A DNA stretch of 64,000 bases, taken from Gammaproteobacteria bacterium (GTDB lineage Bacteria > Pseudomonadota > Gammaproteobacteria > Pseudomonadales > Cellvibrionaceae). The position numbers were made by a program, and so were the translations under genes. A model generated the notes under the pieces. That model saw only the letters and a list, made by a program, of their open reading frames with translations. It did not search any database and was not told the origin of the DNA. Numbering within the stretch: the stretch's first letter is position 1; each line of letters begins with the position of its first letter. The stretch covers positions 248,001 through 312,000 of the forward strand of contig JAGKWO010000001.1 of assembly GCA_021151835.1 (NCBI GenBank), read 5' to 3'. This document shows, one piece after another, positions 18,361 through 26,689 of the stretch.

Positions 18361-18397
18361 AAAAAGCCCCGCACCAGATCGTACGGGGCTTTTTATT
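18361..18397 (+). terminator. Strong rho-independent terminator after yggL
   Basis: Stem AAAAAGCCCCG/CGGGGCTTTTT with a 12-base loop, then ATT. The flanking A- and T-runs make it usable in both directions. Confidence 0.9.
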
Positions 18398-18966
18398 GGA
18401 ACAACCAAAAACTATTCGGCCAGGCAGTCACTTCTGCGCTCAACACCAAGGCGTAAGTGGACCCATCCAATACCACCACACCCTTACTAAACAGTTACGT
18501 TGAATTGCAATAAAAGCCGGTATTGATTAACGCGCGTGGCAACCAATAATAAATTTTCAGCGACAAAACTAACGAGCTGTTGTTACGGAAACATAACCAC
18601 CTGATGACAACACTGCCCCTGATAGAATCCTGAAAAAGAACAAAAACCAAACAGAAAATACAGGCTAAAAATCGCTTGTTAAGAAAAAAATAAAAAAATT
18701 TTAGAAAATCCGGTGCATATACTCCTTATCACTGTTTAAAAATCAACAGTCAGAAAATGTTAATTTGCTGATGGATTCTGGTGTGGGCGGAAGCCACTAC
18801 ACCCAACTGTTCACAAATAAACACCTCGTAGAATTCCGGTTATAAGGATATAAAATTAAATTATTTTTATCCTGCGAAACGCTATTTATATACTCGCTGC
18901 AACTTGTCATAACAAGTACTAATGAGTTGTAAGCCATACACCATTTTATAAATAGCTGAGCACCGC
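18398..18966. other. Long promoter region of the GntR operon
   Basis: About 570 bases with no supported gene; the minus frame crossing 18797-19090 overlaps gntR and is a shadow. It becomes very AT-rich after 18640. It contains ACTGTT/AACAGT (18731-18736 with 18745-18750), AGGATA/TATCCT (18845-18850 with 18868-18873) and the operator-like palindrome at 18902-18917. Confidence 0.5.
18902..18917. promoter_or_regulatory. Candidate GntR/HutC-type operator
   Basis: Perfect inverted repeat ACTTGT-CATA-ACAAGT, ending 49 bases before the gntR start. The GT-N4-AC core matches the general operator format of HutC-subfamily GntR regulators, which supports autoregulation of the operon. Confidence 0.65.
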
Positions 18967-19737
18967 ATGACCAAGAAGATTTCTCCGCAGCTGGTTCCTT
19001 TTGCACCAGTCCCACTTTACAACCAATTGAAAGAATTATTACGCGCACAAATTCTGGATGGCACCTACCCCGCCGAAAGCCGTATGCCATCGGAAAGTGA
19101 ATTGGGCGATCAATTTCAGGTAAGCCGTATTACCGTGCGGCAAGCATTGGGGGACCTGCAGAAAGAAGGATTGATTTTCAAAATTCATGGCAAGGGTACG
19201 TTTGTCGCCAAACCAAAAGCGTTTCAAAACGTCAGCACATTGCAAGGCCTGGCTGAATCCTTATCGCAATTGGGTCATGAAGTGATTAACCAATTGCTCG
19301 GGGTGAAATTTATTGCCGCTGATACGCGTATTGCCGAGCGATTGCAACTCAATGAAGGCGATAGGGTTGCGGAAATAACGCGCGTGCGCCTTATTAATCG
19401 CGAACCGGTATCGCTGGAAATCTCGTATGTATTAGCCGACATTGGGGAAAAATTGCAAAAAGCTGACCTGATTACGCGCGATATTTTCCTGATCCTTGAA
19501 AACGATTTGCAACTCAACCTCGGCCACGCTGACCTGGCGATTGATGCGGTGTTAGCCGATAGCGAATTAACCAACGCCCTGAATGTTGAAGAAGGTGCGC
19601 CCATTATGCGTATCGAGCGGTTAACGCACACCGCTGCGGGCCAGCCAATTGATTTTGAATTCCTTTATTACCGTGGCGATGCGTTCCAGTATCGTTTCCG
19701 TATTGATCGCCAACGCCTCGACAACCCCAAAATTTAA
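18967..19737 (+). CDS. GntR family regulator, HutC subfamily (UTRA domain)
   Basis: 256-residue ligand-responsive repressor, predicted. Residues about 14-80 are the winged helix-turn-helix (PLYNQLKELLRAQILDG, ESELGDQFQVSRITVRQAL, and the wing GKGTFVAKP). Residues about 92-245 are a UTRA effector domain (VAEITRVRLINREPVSLEISY, given as VAEITRVRLINR and EPVSLEISY, with a YYRGDAFQYRF ending). It ends 15 bases before the flavoprotein gene and so most likely controls the operon in which it is the first gene. The effector is presumably the imported substrate or a metabolite of it, which is unknown. Confidence 0.9.
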   Translation: MTKKISPQLVPFAPVPLYNQLKELLRAQILDGTYPAESRMPSESELGDQFQVSRITVRQALGDLQKEGLIFKIHGKGTFVAKPKAFQNVSTLQGLAESLSQLGHEVINQLLGVKFIAADTRIAERLQLNEGDRVAEITRVRLINREPVSLEISYVLADIGEKLQKADLITRDIFLILENDLQLNLGHADLAIDAVLADSELTNALNVEEGAPIMRIERLTHTAAGQPIDFEFLYYRGDAFQYRFRIDRQRLDNPKI

Positions 19738-19752
19738 GCGGAGAAAAGCCCG

Positions 19753-21510
19753 ATGACCTGGGAAAATTTCAACAATATCGATGCTGTGCAACACATCGAA
19801 CAGGAATACGACATCGTTGTTGTCGGTGGCGGTACTGCTGGCCCGATGGCGGCAATTAAAGCCAAGGAAAAAAATCCGGCATTGAAAATTTTGTTACTGG
19901 ATAAAGCCAATGTAAAACGTTCCGGTGCGATCAGCATGGGCATGGATGGTTTAAATAATGCCGTAATCCCCGGCCATGCCACACCTGAGCAATACACGAA
20001 AGAAATCACCATTGCGAATGACGGCATCGTGAATCAGGCGGCAGTCTATGCCTATGCGAAAAACAGTTTTGCCACTATCGAACAGCTGGATCGCTGGGGT
20101 GTGAAATTTGAAAAAGATGAAACCGGTGATTACGCGGTAAAAAAAGTCCATCACATGGGCTCTTATGTATTGCCCATGCCGGAAGGCCACGACATTAAAA
20201 AAGTGCTTTATCGCCAATTAAAGCGCGCAAAAATTGCCATCACCAATCGCATCGTTAGCACCCGCCTGTTAACAGATACCGAAGGTGCGGTGAATGGTGT
20301 CTTAGGGTTTGATTGCCGCACGGGAGACTTCCATATTATCCGCGCAAAAGCCGTGGTTCTCTGTTGCGGCGCTGCCGGTCGTTTAGGCTTGCCGGCATCC
20401 GGGTATTTAATGGGTACTTATGAAAACCCAACCAATGCCGGTGATGGTTATGCGATGGCGTATCACGCTGGTGCTGAATTGGCGAACCTGGAATGTTTTC
20501 AAATCAATCCATTGATTAAGGATTATAACGGCCCTGCATGCGCCTATGTCACCGGTCCGCTCGGTGGTTATACCGCCAATAATAAAGGCGAACGCTTTAT
20601 TGAATGCGATTACTGGAGCGGGCAAATGATGTGGGAGTTCTACCAGGAATTGGAAGGCGGTAACGGTCCGGTATTTTTAAAACTGGATCACCTTGCCGAA
20701 GAAACTATCCAGAATATTGAAACCATTTTGCACAGTAATGAACGCCCCAGTCGCGGCCAGTTCCATGCAAACCGCGGAACCAATTACCGCGAAAAAATGG
20801 TGGAAATGCATATTTCTGAAATCGGTTTTTGCTCCGGCCATAGCGCTTCCGGTGTATGGGTAAATGAACACGCGGAAACCTCGGTCAAAGGTTTGTATTC
20901 TGCAGGCGATATGGCGGCTGTCCCACACAACTATATGCTAGGTGCGTTTACCTATGGCTGGTTTGCCGGCGTAAATGCCGCTGATTATGTGGCTGAACGT
21001 ACATTCAGCGATTTGGATGCAACGCAAATTGCTAAAGAAAAACAACGCGTTTACGCCCCGCTGCTGCGCGAACATGGATTACCGCCCGCACAAGTCGAAT
21101 ACAAATTGCGTCGTTTTGTAAACGATTATCTACAGCCACCGAAAGTAACAAAAAAAATGGAAATTGGTTTGGAGCGTTTTGCAATGATCGAACAGGATAT
21201 CGAGCAAATTAAAGCCAATAATCCACATGAATTAATGCGCGCAATGGAAGTGAGTGTAATTCGTGATTGCGCCGAAATGGCAGCGCGCGCGTCATTGTTT
21301 CGCAAGGAAAGTCGCTGGGGGTTGTATCACTATCGGGTGGATTACCCGAAGCGCAATGACAACGAATGGTTTTATCACTGCCATTTAAAGAAAGACGCAC
21401 AAGGCAATATGGTCAGTTTTAAACGCGCTGTTGAGCCTTACCTGATTCACTTAAATGCGCAAGAAGAAGTCGCCTACCAGGGCTTGCGTTTAAAAGTGGC
21501 CAACCGCTAG
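19753..21510 (+). CDS. FAD-dependent oxidoreductase, AprA/fumarate reductase-like
   Basis: 585-residue flavoprotein of the fumarate reductase/succinate dehydrogenase/APS reductase alpha group. The FAD dinucleotide-binding motif is VVVGGGTAGPMAA (about residues 23-35); KRSGAISMGMDGLNN (about 56-70) and AKAVVLCCGAAGRLG are the other FAD contacts. The C-terminal FAD-closing motif is GLYSAGDMAAVPHNYMLGAF (about 387-406). It lacks a signal peptide, so it acts in the cytosol. The ferredoxin gene 10 bases downstream resembles AprB, which makes an AprAB-like two-subunit enzyme likely. It is shorter than true AprA (about 660), and no sat or qmo genes are present, so dissimilatory sulfate reduction is not implied. 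GGAGAAAAG precedes the ATG. Confidence 0.85.
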   Translation: MTWENFNNIDAVQHIEQEYDIVVVGGGTAGPMAAIKAKEKNPALKILLLDKANVKRSGAISMGMDGLNNAVIPGHATPEQYTKEITIANDGIVNQAAVYAYAKNSFATIEQLDRWGVKFEKDETGDYAVKKVHHMGSYVLPMPEGHDIKKVLYRQLKRAKIAITNRIVSTRLLTDTEGAVNGVLGFDCRTGDFHIIRAKAVVLCCGAAGRLGLPASGYLMGTYENPTNAGDGYAMAYHAGAELANLECFQINPLIKDYNGPACAYVTGPLGGYTANNKGERFIECDYWSGQMMWEFYQELEGGNGPVFLKLDHLAEETIQNIETILHSNERPSRGQFHANRGTNYREKMVEMHISEIGFCSGHSASGVWVNEHAETSVKGLYSAGDMAAVPHNYMLGAFTYGWFAGVNAADYVAERTFSDLDATQIAKEKQRVYAPLLREHGLPPAQVEYKLRRFVNDYLQPPKVTKKMEIGLERFAMIEQDIEQIKANNPHELMRAMEVSVIRDCAEMAARASLFRKESRWGLYHYRVDYPKRNDNEWFYHCHLKKDAQGNMVSFKRAVEPYLIHLNAQEEVAYQGLRLKVANR

Positions 21511-21520
21511 GAGAAACTTC

Positions 21521-21766
21521 ATGGCCCAGCAACAACAAAGTATTTTTTTTCGCAGTAATGCACCGGTCACCGTCGATGAAGAAAAATGCATCGCGCACAA
21601 AGGTTGTACTGTTTGTGTGGAGGTTTGCCCTATGGATTTATTAGCCATTCATCCGGAAACCAACAAAGCATTCATGCAATTTGATGAATGCTGGTACTGC
21701 ATGCCATGCGAAACCGATTGCCCAACCGGCGCCGTGAAAGTGGAAATCCCGTATTTATTGCGCTGA
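21521..21766 (+). CDS. Two-[4Fe-4S] ferredoxin, AprB-like
   Basis: 81-residue electron carrier. The first cluster motif is C-X5-C-X2-C-X3-CP (from CIAHKGCTVC to EVCP) and the second is C-X2-C-X2-C-X3-CP (CWYCMPCETDCP). The arrangement, with a hydrophobic C-terminus after GAVKVE, resembles the N-terminal part of APS reductase beta. It is placed directly after the flavoprotein, with GGAGAAAC before its start, and is the likely electron partner. Confidence 0.9.
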   Translation: MAQQQQSIFFRSNAPVTVDEEKCIAHKGCTVCVEVCPMDLLAIHPETNKAFMQFDECWYCMPCETDCPTGAVKVEIPYLLR

Positions 21767-21900
21767 ATCCAATTGATCACCTGATTTAAAAATATGCGCT
21801 ACCTGAATTTACCTTCAGATGCCTTTTAACCAAATAACCTCTCGTTGCCTACCTCTACCCGGGGAGAAAACGATACGCACTTGGAATTGTGGAGAGGAAA

Positions 21901-23334
21901 ATGCGTTTTACAACTCGCTTGGCCCTGACCTTATCGCTGGTGTTAGCTAATGTAACTACCCATGCAGAAACCATTCGTGTTGCCATAGGCACACAAGACA
22001 CCACCATTAATTGCGCCACCGGTGGTTTATTAATTCGCGAATTAAAACTGTTGGAAAAATATTTACCTAAAGAAGGTAAATACAAGGATGCACAATATGA
22101 AATTGAATGGAAAAACTTCACCAGCGGTGCGCCGCTGACCAATGAAATGGTTGCCGGCAAACTGGACTTTGGCGCGATGGCAGATTTTCCTGGCTCATTC
22201 AACGGCGTGGCCCATGAAGCAGCTGGCAAGCGCAGTATTTTTATCAGTGTGTTGTCCGGCAGTATTAAAGGCAGTGGTAACGGCATTGTGGTTCCCGCCG
22301 CATCGCCGGTGCAATCGCTTGCCGAATTGAAAGGAAAAACAATCTCCGTACCTTTTGCTTCCACCGCGCATGGCATGTTATTGCGCGCAGTGAAAGCACA
22401 AGGTTGGGATCTGGATAAAGATGTGCGCATTATTGCCCAGGCACCCGAGATCGCCGGCTCGGCATTAAAAAGTAATCGCATTGATGCCCACGCCGACTTC
22501 GTGCCTTTTGCTGAATTATTTCCCAACCGTGGCTTCGCACGCAAAATTTACGATGGCTCGCAAGCTAATGCACCCACCTATCACGGTACTCTGGTAGATG
22601 AAGCTTATGCCAAAAAATATCCGGAAATTGTAGTGGCATATTTACGTGCAGCGATTGAAGCCGATCGGCTGATTGCTGCCGAACCGGAAAAATACAGCGA
22701 ACTGATTGAAAAATTAACCGGCATTGAAGCCGAAGTGAATTACCTGTTCCACGGCCCGCTCGGCTTGCAAACCCGCGATCTGACCTGGAAACCGGAGTAT
22801 CGCCAGGCAACATCAACAGCAATAGAAACATTAAAACTATTGAAAAGAACGGACAAAGGTTTGGATGTCTCCACGTTTATCAACGATAAATATGTGCGCG
22901 AGGCTTTTAAACAATCCGGCCGTGATTATGAAGCTGCCTTAAAAAATTATTCACCACTGGCACTCAATGCCAACGATGCGGTGAGCGGAAAAGCGATTAC
23001 CGATTTCAAACACCTCGCGCAAATCTGGGTGCGCGGTGAACCCCTGGTGCGTCATTACGCGTCTTTCAACGATGCTTTAACTGCGTTGCAAAAACTGGAA
23101 GAAGCCGGCACTGATATTCGCGCGATTTATGCGCAAGCATCCGACAGCGGTATTAAATTGCTCGCGAACCAGGCCTGGTTTGTCCAAAGCAGCAGCGGCC
23201 AGCTGGATGCATTTTTGTTAAAAGAACACGCTGAAACTTTTGCAAAACAACACGGTGGCAAAGCGTTGGCATTCAGCGCACTGCGTGAACAGACTATCAG
23301 TGCACTGAATGAGCAATCAGCAACATTACGTTGA
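21901..23334 (+). CDS. ABC transporter substrate-binding protein, SsuA/TauA-like with C-terminal extension
   Basis: 477-residue periplasmic protein. The signal peptide ends near residue 22 (THA-ET). Residues about 23-330 resemble aliphatic sulfonate/nitrate/taurine binding proteins: DTTINCATGGLLIREL, ADFPGSFNGVA, GSGNGIVVPA and ELKGKTISVPFASTAHG. This is about 140 residues longer than SsuA. The extra C-terminal part ends in QAWFVQSSS...EHAETFAKQHGGKALAF, which resembles NosL-type copper-chaperone domains. ATG at 21901 is chosen over GTG at 21889 because GGAGAGGAAA directly precedes it. It is followed by the permease and ATPase genes with overlapping or touching ends. Confidence 0.88.
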   Translation: MRFTTRLALTLSLVLANVTTHAETIRVAIGTQDTTINCATGGLLIRELKLLEKYLPKEGKYKDAQYEIEWKNFTSGAPLTNEMVAGKLDFGAMADFPGSFNGVAHEAAGKRSIFISVLSGSIKGSGNGIVVPAASPVQSLAELKGKTISVPFASTAHGMLLRAVKAQGWDLDKDVRIIAQAPEIAGSALKSNRIDAHADFVPFAELFPNRGFARKIYDGSQANAPTYHGTLVDEAYAKKYPEIVVAYLRAAIEADRLIAAEPEKYSELIEKLTGIEAEVNYLFHGPLGLQTRDLTWKPEYRQATSTAIETLKLLKRTDKGLDVSTFINDKYVREAFKQSGRDYEAALKNYSPLALNANDAVSGKAITDFKHLAQIWVRGEPLVRHYASFNDALTALQKLEEAGTDIRAIYAQASDSGIKLLANQAWFVQSSSGQLDAFLLKEHAETFAKQHGGKALAFSALREQTISALNEQSATLR

Positions 23335-23342
23335 GAATTATT

Positions 23343-24152
23343 ATGGCCAGTTTTAAAAAGACCAATGCCTTGCCGTCTCGTGTCACCACGGCGAGCATGC
23401 AACTGGGTTCAGTTGCCGCCTGTATATTGTTGTGGCACTTTGCATCTACATTGCGCATTGATTTGGGAATAATCACCTTCTCGAATGTGCCTACACCGCA
23501 AGCAGTGATCAGTGCAATCTGGCAGCTACTGCAATCCAACGCGCTGCTACCGCATTTGGGTAGCAGCCTTGCACGGGTATTTAGCGGTTACTTAATGGCC
23601 GCTGTAGTGGGTGTTACCCTGGGGTTGGTGATTGGCCGCTCGCGCAAGGCGGAAAACTGGTTAATGCCACCACTGGAATTGTTGCGCCCTATTCCGGCAG
23701 TCGCCTGGATTCCATTGGCGATATTGATGTTTCCTTCCTCAGAAGCGTCGATGATTTTTATTACCTTTACCGGTGCACTGTTTCCTATTTTGCTCAATAC
23801 GATTCATGGTGTTGAAGCGGTTGATCCACGGTTGATCGCATCGTCGCGCAGCCTGGGGGCATCGCCGCGTGCAATTTTACGTGAAGTGGTTTTGCCCGGT
23901 GCATTGCCGAGCATTTTTACCGGGCTATCAATTGGCATGGGTACATCCTGGTTTTGCCTGGTCACGGCGGAAATGATTTCCGGCCAATGGGGAATCGGTT
24001 ATTACACATGGTCTTCCTACGTGATTCAAAATTACGCCGATATTGTTGTTGGAATGTTGTTAATCGGTTTGCTCGGCATGGGCAGTAGCTGGTTAATAAA
24101 ACGCATTGGCGATTGGTTGACACCCTGGTATCGACTGCAAGGAAAATCATGA
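23343..24152 (+). CDS. ABC transporter permease, SsuC/TauC-like
   Basis: 269-residue inner-membrane permease with six predicted helices. The cytoplasmic EAA loop (ASSRSLGASPRAILREVVLPGALPSI, read as SSRSLGASPRAILREVVLPG) lies at about residues 165-185. PIPAVAWIPLAILMF is conserved in the sulfonate/nitrate permeases. An in-frame TTG at 23331 overlaps the preceding stop; ATG at 23343 is preferred. The end overlaps the ATPase start by ATGA, indicating translational coupling. Confidence 0.9.
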   Translation: MASFKKTNALPSRVTTASMQLGSVAACILLWHFASTLRIDLGIITFSNVPTPQAVISAIWQLLQSNALLPHLGSSLARVFSGYLMAAVVGVTLGLVIGRSRKAENWLMPPLELLRPIPAVAWIPLAILMFPSSEASMIFITFTGALFPILLNTIHGVEAVDPRLIASSRSLGASPRAILREVVLPGALPSIFTGLSIGMGTSWFCLVTAEMISGQWGIGYYTWSSYVIQNYADIVVGMLLIGLLGMGSSWLIKRIGDWLTPWYRLQGKS

Positions 24153-25048
24153 TGACTATTTTTGAAAAACAATCGTCGGGTTATGAACACTCATCAAAAG
24201 ACACCAGCGGGAAAAATCTTGCGGTAGCATTGGGTGAAATTAACGCGTCGCAATTATCGATTCGCCTTGGCACAGGTGACAGTGAATTTGAAGCGGTGCA
24301 AGCAGTGGATTTCAATATCCAGCCCGGTGAGTTTGTATGTTTGCTTGGTCCTTCCGGGTGCGGGAAATCCACATTACTGGGCGCATTGGCCGGCCACATT
24401 ATTCCTGCACATGGTGTACTTGAGGTTGATGGAAATAACATTGCCGGGCCCTCACCGGAGCGCGGCATGGTATTCCAGCATCACACCTTATTTCCCTGGT
24501 TGAATGTGGTGGACAATGTTGCCTTCGGTTTAAAAATGCGCGGGGTTAAAAAAGCAGAACGGCACGCGCAGGCCCTCGAAATGTTGCAGCAAGTAGGCCT
24601 GCACGATGTCGCCACCCGTTGGCCCAGCCAACTTTCCGGTGGAATGCAACAGCGTGTGGAAATTGCGCGCGTGTTAATTAATAAACCGCGCTTGCTGTTA
24701 ATGGACGAACCCTTCGGTGCGCTGGACGCACAAACACGTCTAAAGATGCAGCAGTTGTTGCTCGATATCTGGGGGCGCATCCGCACTACATTGGTGTTTG
24801 TAACCCATGATATTGACGAAGCACTGTTCCTTGCTGACCGCATTCTGGTCATGAGCCCGCGTCCGGGCCGGATTATTGAAAACCTGTCGGTAAATTTTGC
24901 GCGGCCGCGCACAACAGAATTGGTCACCACACCGGAATTTATGCATTTGAAACGTCACTGCCTGGATTTATTAAACCACGAAGAAGGCCGTCAATTACCG
25001 CGACTTTCCCCCTTGGGTTTACCGCCGGAAACACGCATTGCTGTTTAA
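24149..25048 (+). CDS. ABC transporter ATP-binding protein, SsuB/TauB-like
   Basis: 299-residue ATPase of the importer. Walker A is GPSGCGKST (about residues 67-75), the signature is LSGGMQQRVEIAR (about 158-170), Walker B is LLLMDEPFGALD and the switch His is in VFVTHDIDEALFLADR. The start overlaps the permease stop (ATGA, 24149-24152); an alternative ATG at 24152 is spaced slightly better from AAGGA. It forms a complete SBP-permease-ATPase importer with its two upstream genes. Confidence 0.93.
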   Translation: MMTIFEKQSSGYEHSSKDTSGKNLAVALGEINASQLSIRLGTGDSEFEAVQAVDFNIQPGEFVCLLGPSGCGKSTLLGALAGHIIPAHGVLEVDGNNIAGPSPERGMVFQHHTLFPWLNVVDNVAFGLKMRGVKKAERHAQALEMLQQVGLHDVATRWPSQLSGGMQQRVEIARVLINKPRLLLMDEPFGALDAQTRLKMQQLLLDIWGRIRTTLVFVTHDIDEALFLADRILVMSPRPGRIIENLSVNFARPRTTELVTTPEFMHLKRHCLDLLNHEEGRQLPRLSPLGLPPETRIAV

Positions 25049-25098
25049 CGTAACTTACTGGAAATAAACATTCCCAAAAGCACTGAAGAATTGAAAAT

Positions 25099-26061
25099 AT
25101 GACGACGCAACCGATCACAGATAATCCCGCTATTTTGGTTTTGCAACCACGCTTGCAAGACAGCGACGCCAGCACCCGCCGTATTGCATTAATTGAACTC
25201 GCCGACCTTGAAGACGAGGATGCCCTGCCATGGCTTACCTATGCATTAACCACCGATACCAATGCGCACGTTCGCGCTGAAGCAGCGCGCCTGCTGGAAG
25301 GCTGGGAGGACGCCGGAGTGGTTGAAGCATTAAGCAGCGCCCTTACTGATGCGGATGAATCCGTGAGCGAAATTGCGGCGCAGAGTTTAAGCCAATTAAA
25401 AACGGCTGAACTCGGCCACATTATTTTGCGCCGGGTAAAAAACGAGAATGCCAATGTGCGTAAACACGCGTGGCGGGCGCTGCGTGAATTGCGCTTGCCA
25501 GCATCCGCCCCCGCTGCGCTCGTTGCATTGCACGATGAAAATGCTAATGTACGCCGCGAAGCGGTTGGCGTACTGGGCTGGTTAAAACATATCGATGCAT
25601 TACCGGAGCTTGCACGCCTCGCCAGTAATGATTCCGCTCTTGAAGTGCGCCGTGCAGCCACCGGCGCATTGGGTTTAGCCAACAATGACAGTGTGCTTCC
25701 CGCATTACGCAGCGCGCTTTCCGACGCAGAATGGCAAGTACGCGAGGAGGCTGCCAATACCCTGGGGAAATTGCGTTTGCAAACCAGCGGTGACTATTTA
25801 ATAACGGCGCTGGCGGATTCCTATTGGCAAGTGCGTTTGCAAGCCGTGCGCGCATTGGGGAAATTACGCTTTACCGCTGCCACTGATCCGCTGCTGCAAT
25901 TACTCACCCACAGCATCAGTAATTTACGCAAAGAAACCGCATTGGCATTAGGGGAGCTGGGCAATCCTGATGCATTACCTGCCTTACGCGACGCCGAAAA
26001 TGATCCCGACCCCGAAGTGCGCAAAGCGGTACGAATTGCCCTGGCGCAATTGCAACAATAA
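25099..26061 (+). CDS. HEAT-repeat protein
   Basis: 320 residues made of about ten PBS-lyase-type HEAT repeats of roughly 31 residues; recurrent units read VRxEAARLL, VRKHAWRALREL, VRREAVGVLGWL, VRRAATGALGL and VREEAANTLGKL. No signal peptide, so it should be cytosolic. Such repeat proteins act as scaffolds or, in cyanobacteria, as bilin lyases; here a role as a maturation or assembly factor for the flavoprotein-ferredoxin enzyme is a guess from operon position only. Confidence 0.85.
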   Translation: MTTQPITDNPAILVLQPRLQDSDASTRRIALIELADLEDEDALPWLTYALTTDTNAHVRAEAARLLEGWEDAGVVEALSSALTDADESVSEIAAQSLSQLKTAELGHIILRRVKNENANVRKHAWRALRELRLPASAPAALVALHDENANVRREAVGVLGWLKHIDALPELARLASNDSALEVRRAATGALGLANNDSVLPALRSALSDAEWQVREEAANTLGKLRLQTSGDYLITALADSYWQVRLQAVRALGKLRFTAATDPLLQLLTHSISNLRKETALALGELGNPDALPALRDAENDPDPEVRKAVRIALAQLQQ

Positions 26062-26074
26062 TTGGAGAGAAACG

Positions 26075-26362
26075 ATGAACCAGGCTGCACCGCTTTCCTT
26101 AAGCAATTCAAAAAAAAATAAACAGGTGGTGGTGAAATGGTCAGACGCGGACATAAAAATACTAAGCCACCAACGCTTGCGCGGCGCTTGCCCTTGTGCC
26201 AAATGCCGTGCGGCGCGCATCCAGGGAAAAATTTCATTAGTGGATGCCGATGTGGAATTAATCGCAATGAACCCGATGGGATATGGATTGCAAATGGTAT
26301 TCAGCGATGGCCATGATCGCGGTATTTATCCATGGAGTTACCTGCAGGAATTAGGTACATAA
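26075..26362 (+). CDS. DUF971 domain protein
   Basis: 95 residues. It matches the DUF971/gamma-butyrobetaine hydroxylase-like N-terminal domain: VKWSDADIKILSHQRLRGACP, read as WSDADIKILSHQRLRG, then CPCAKCRAAR (a zinc-site pattern) and FSDGHDRGIYPWSYL near the end. DUF971 proteins often accompany Fe-S or molybdenum enzymes; function is not settled. ATG at 26075 follows GGAGAGAAACG, 13 bases after the HEAT gene, closing the operon. Confidence 0.88.
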   Translation: MNQAAPLSLSNSKKNKQVVVKWSDADIKILSHQRLRGACPCAKCRAARIQGKISLVDADVELIAMNPMGYGLQMVFSDGHDRGIYPWSYLQELGT

Positions 26363-26689
26363 ACCAAGGCCACATCATTTCCATTGGTACACACCACCTT
26401 TAGCAACGCAGTACCGGGCAAGTACTGCAAATTCCCACCGATCAAAATTCTCCGCCACCTCGCACTGCTTTTACCCCACCGACCATTGCACCAAATCAAT
26501 GCGCAAGCACCAACATAAAGTATGCGCTGCACCAATAATGGCCACAGCGAACCTGTGTAATTTCCAATCATCGCTACCTGCCAACCGAATGTGAACTGGC
26601 ACACATTCTGCCTCACCCCTGATACAACAAATAAACGTTTTATCCCACTACAACTACTACAACACTCTAGAAACAGGTGAAGAAGACCT
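26363..26689. other. Intergenic region before the chemoreceptor
   Basis: About 330 bases without a supported gene; presumably the end of the operon and the promoter of the chemoreceptor. No terminator hairpin with a T-run and no copy of the ACTTGT palindrome was found. Confidence 0.4.

Noticed and set aside
18797..19090. A 97-residue minus-strand gene across the gntR start
   Set aside because: It overlaps the well-supported gntR gene and its operator region; composition is that of a shadow frame.
19753..21766. Dissimilatory APS reductase (aprAB)
   Set aside because: The flavoprotein is shorter than AprA, the ferredoxin lacks the AprB C-terminal tail, and there are no sat, qmo or dsr genes; called only AprAB-like.
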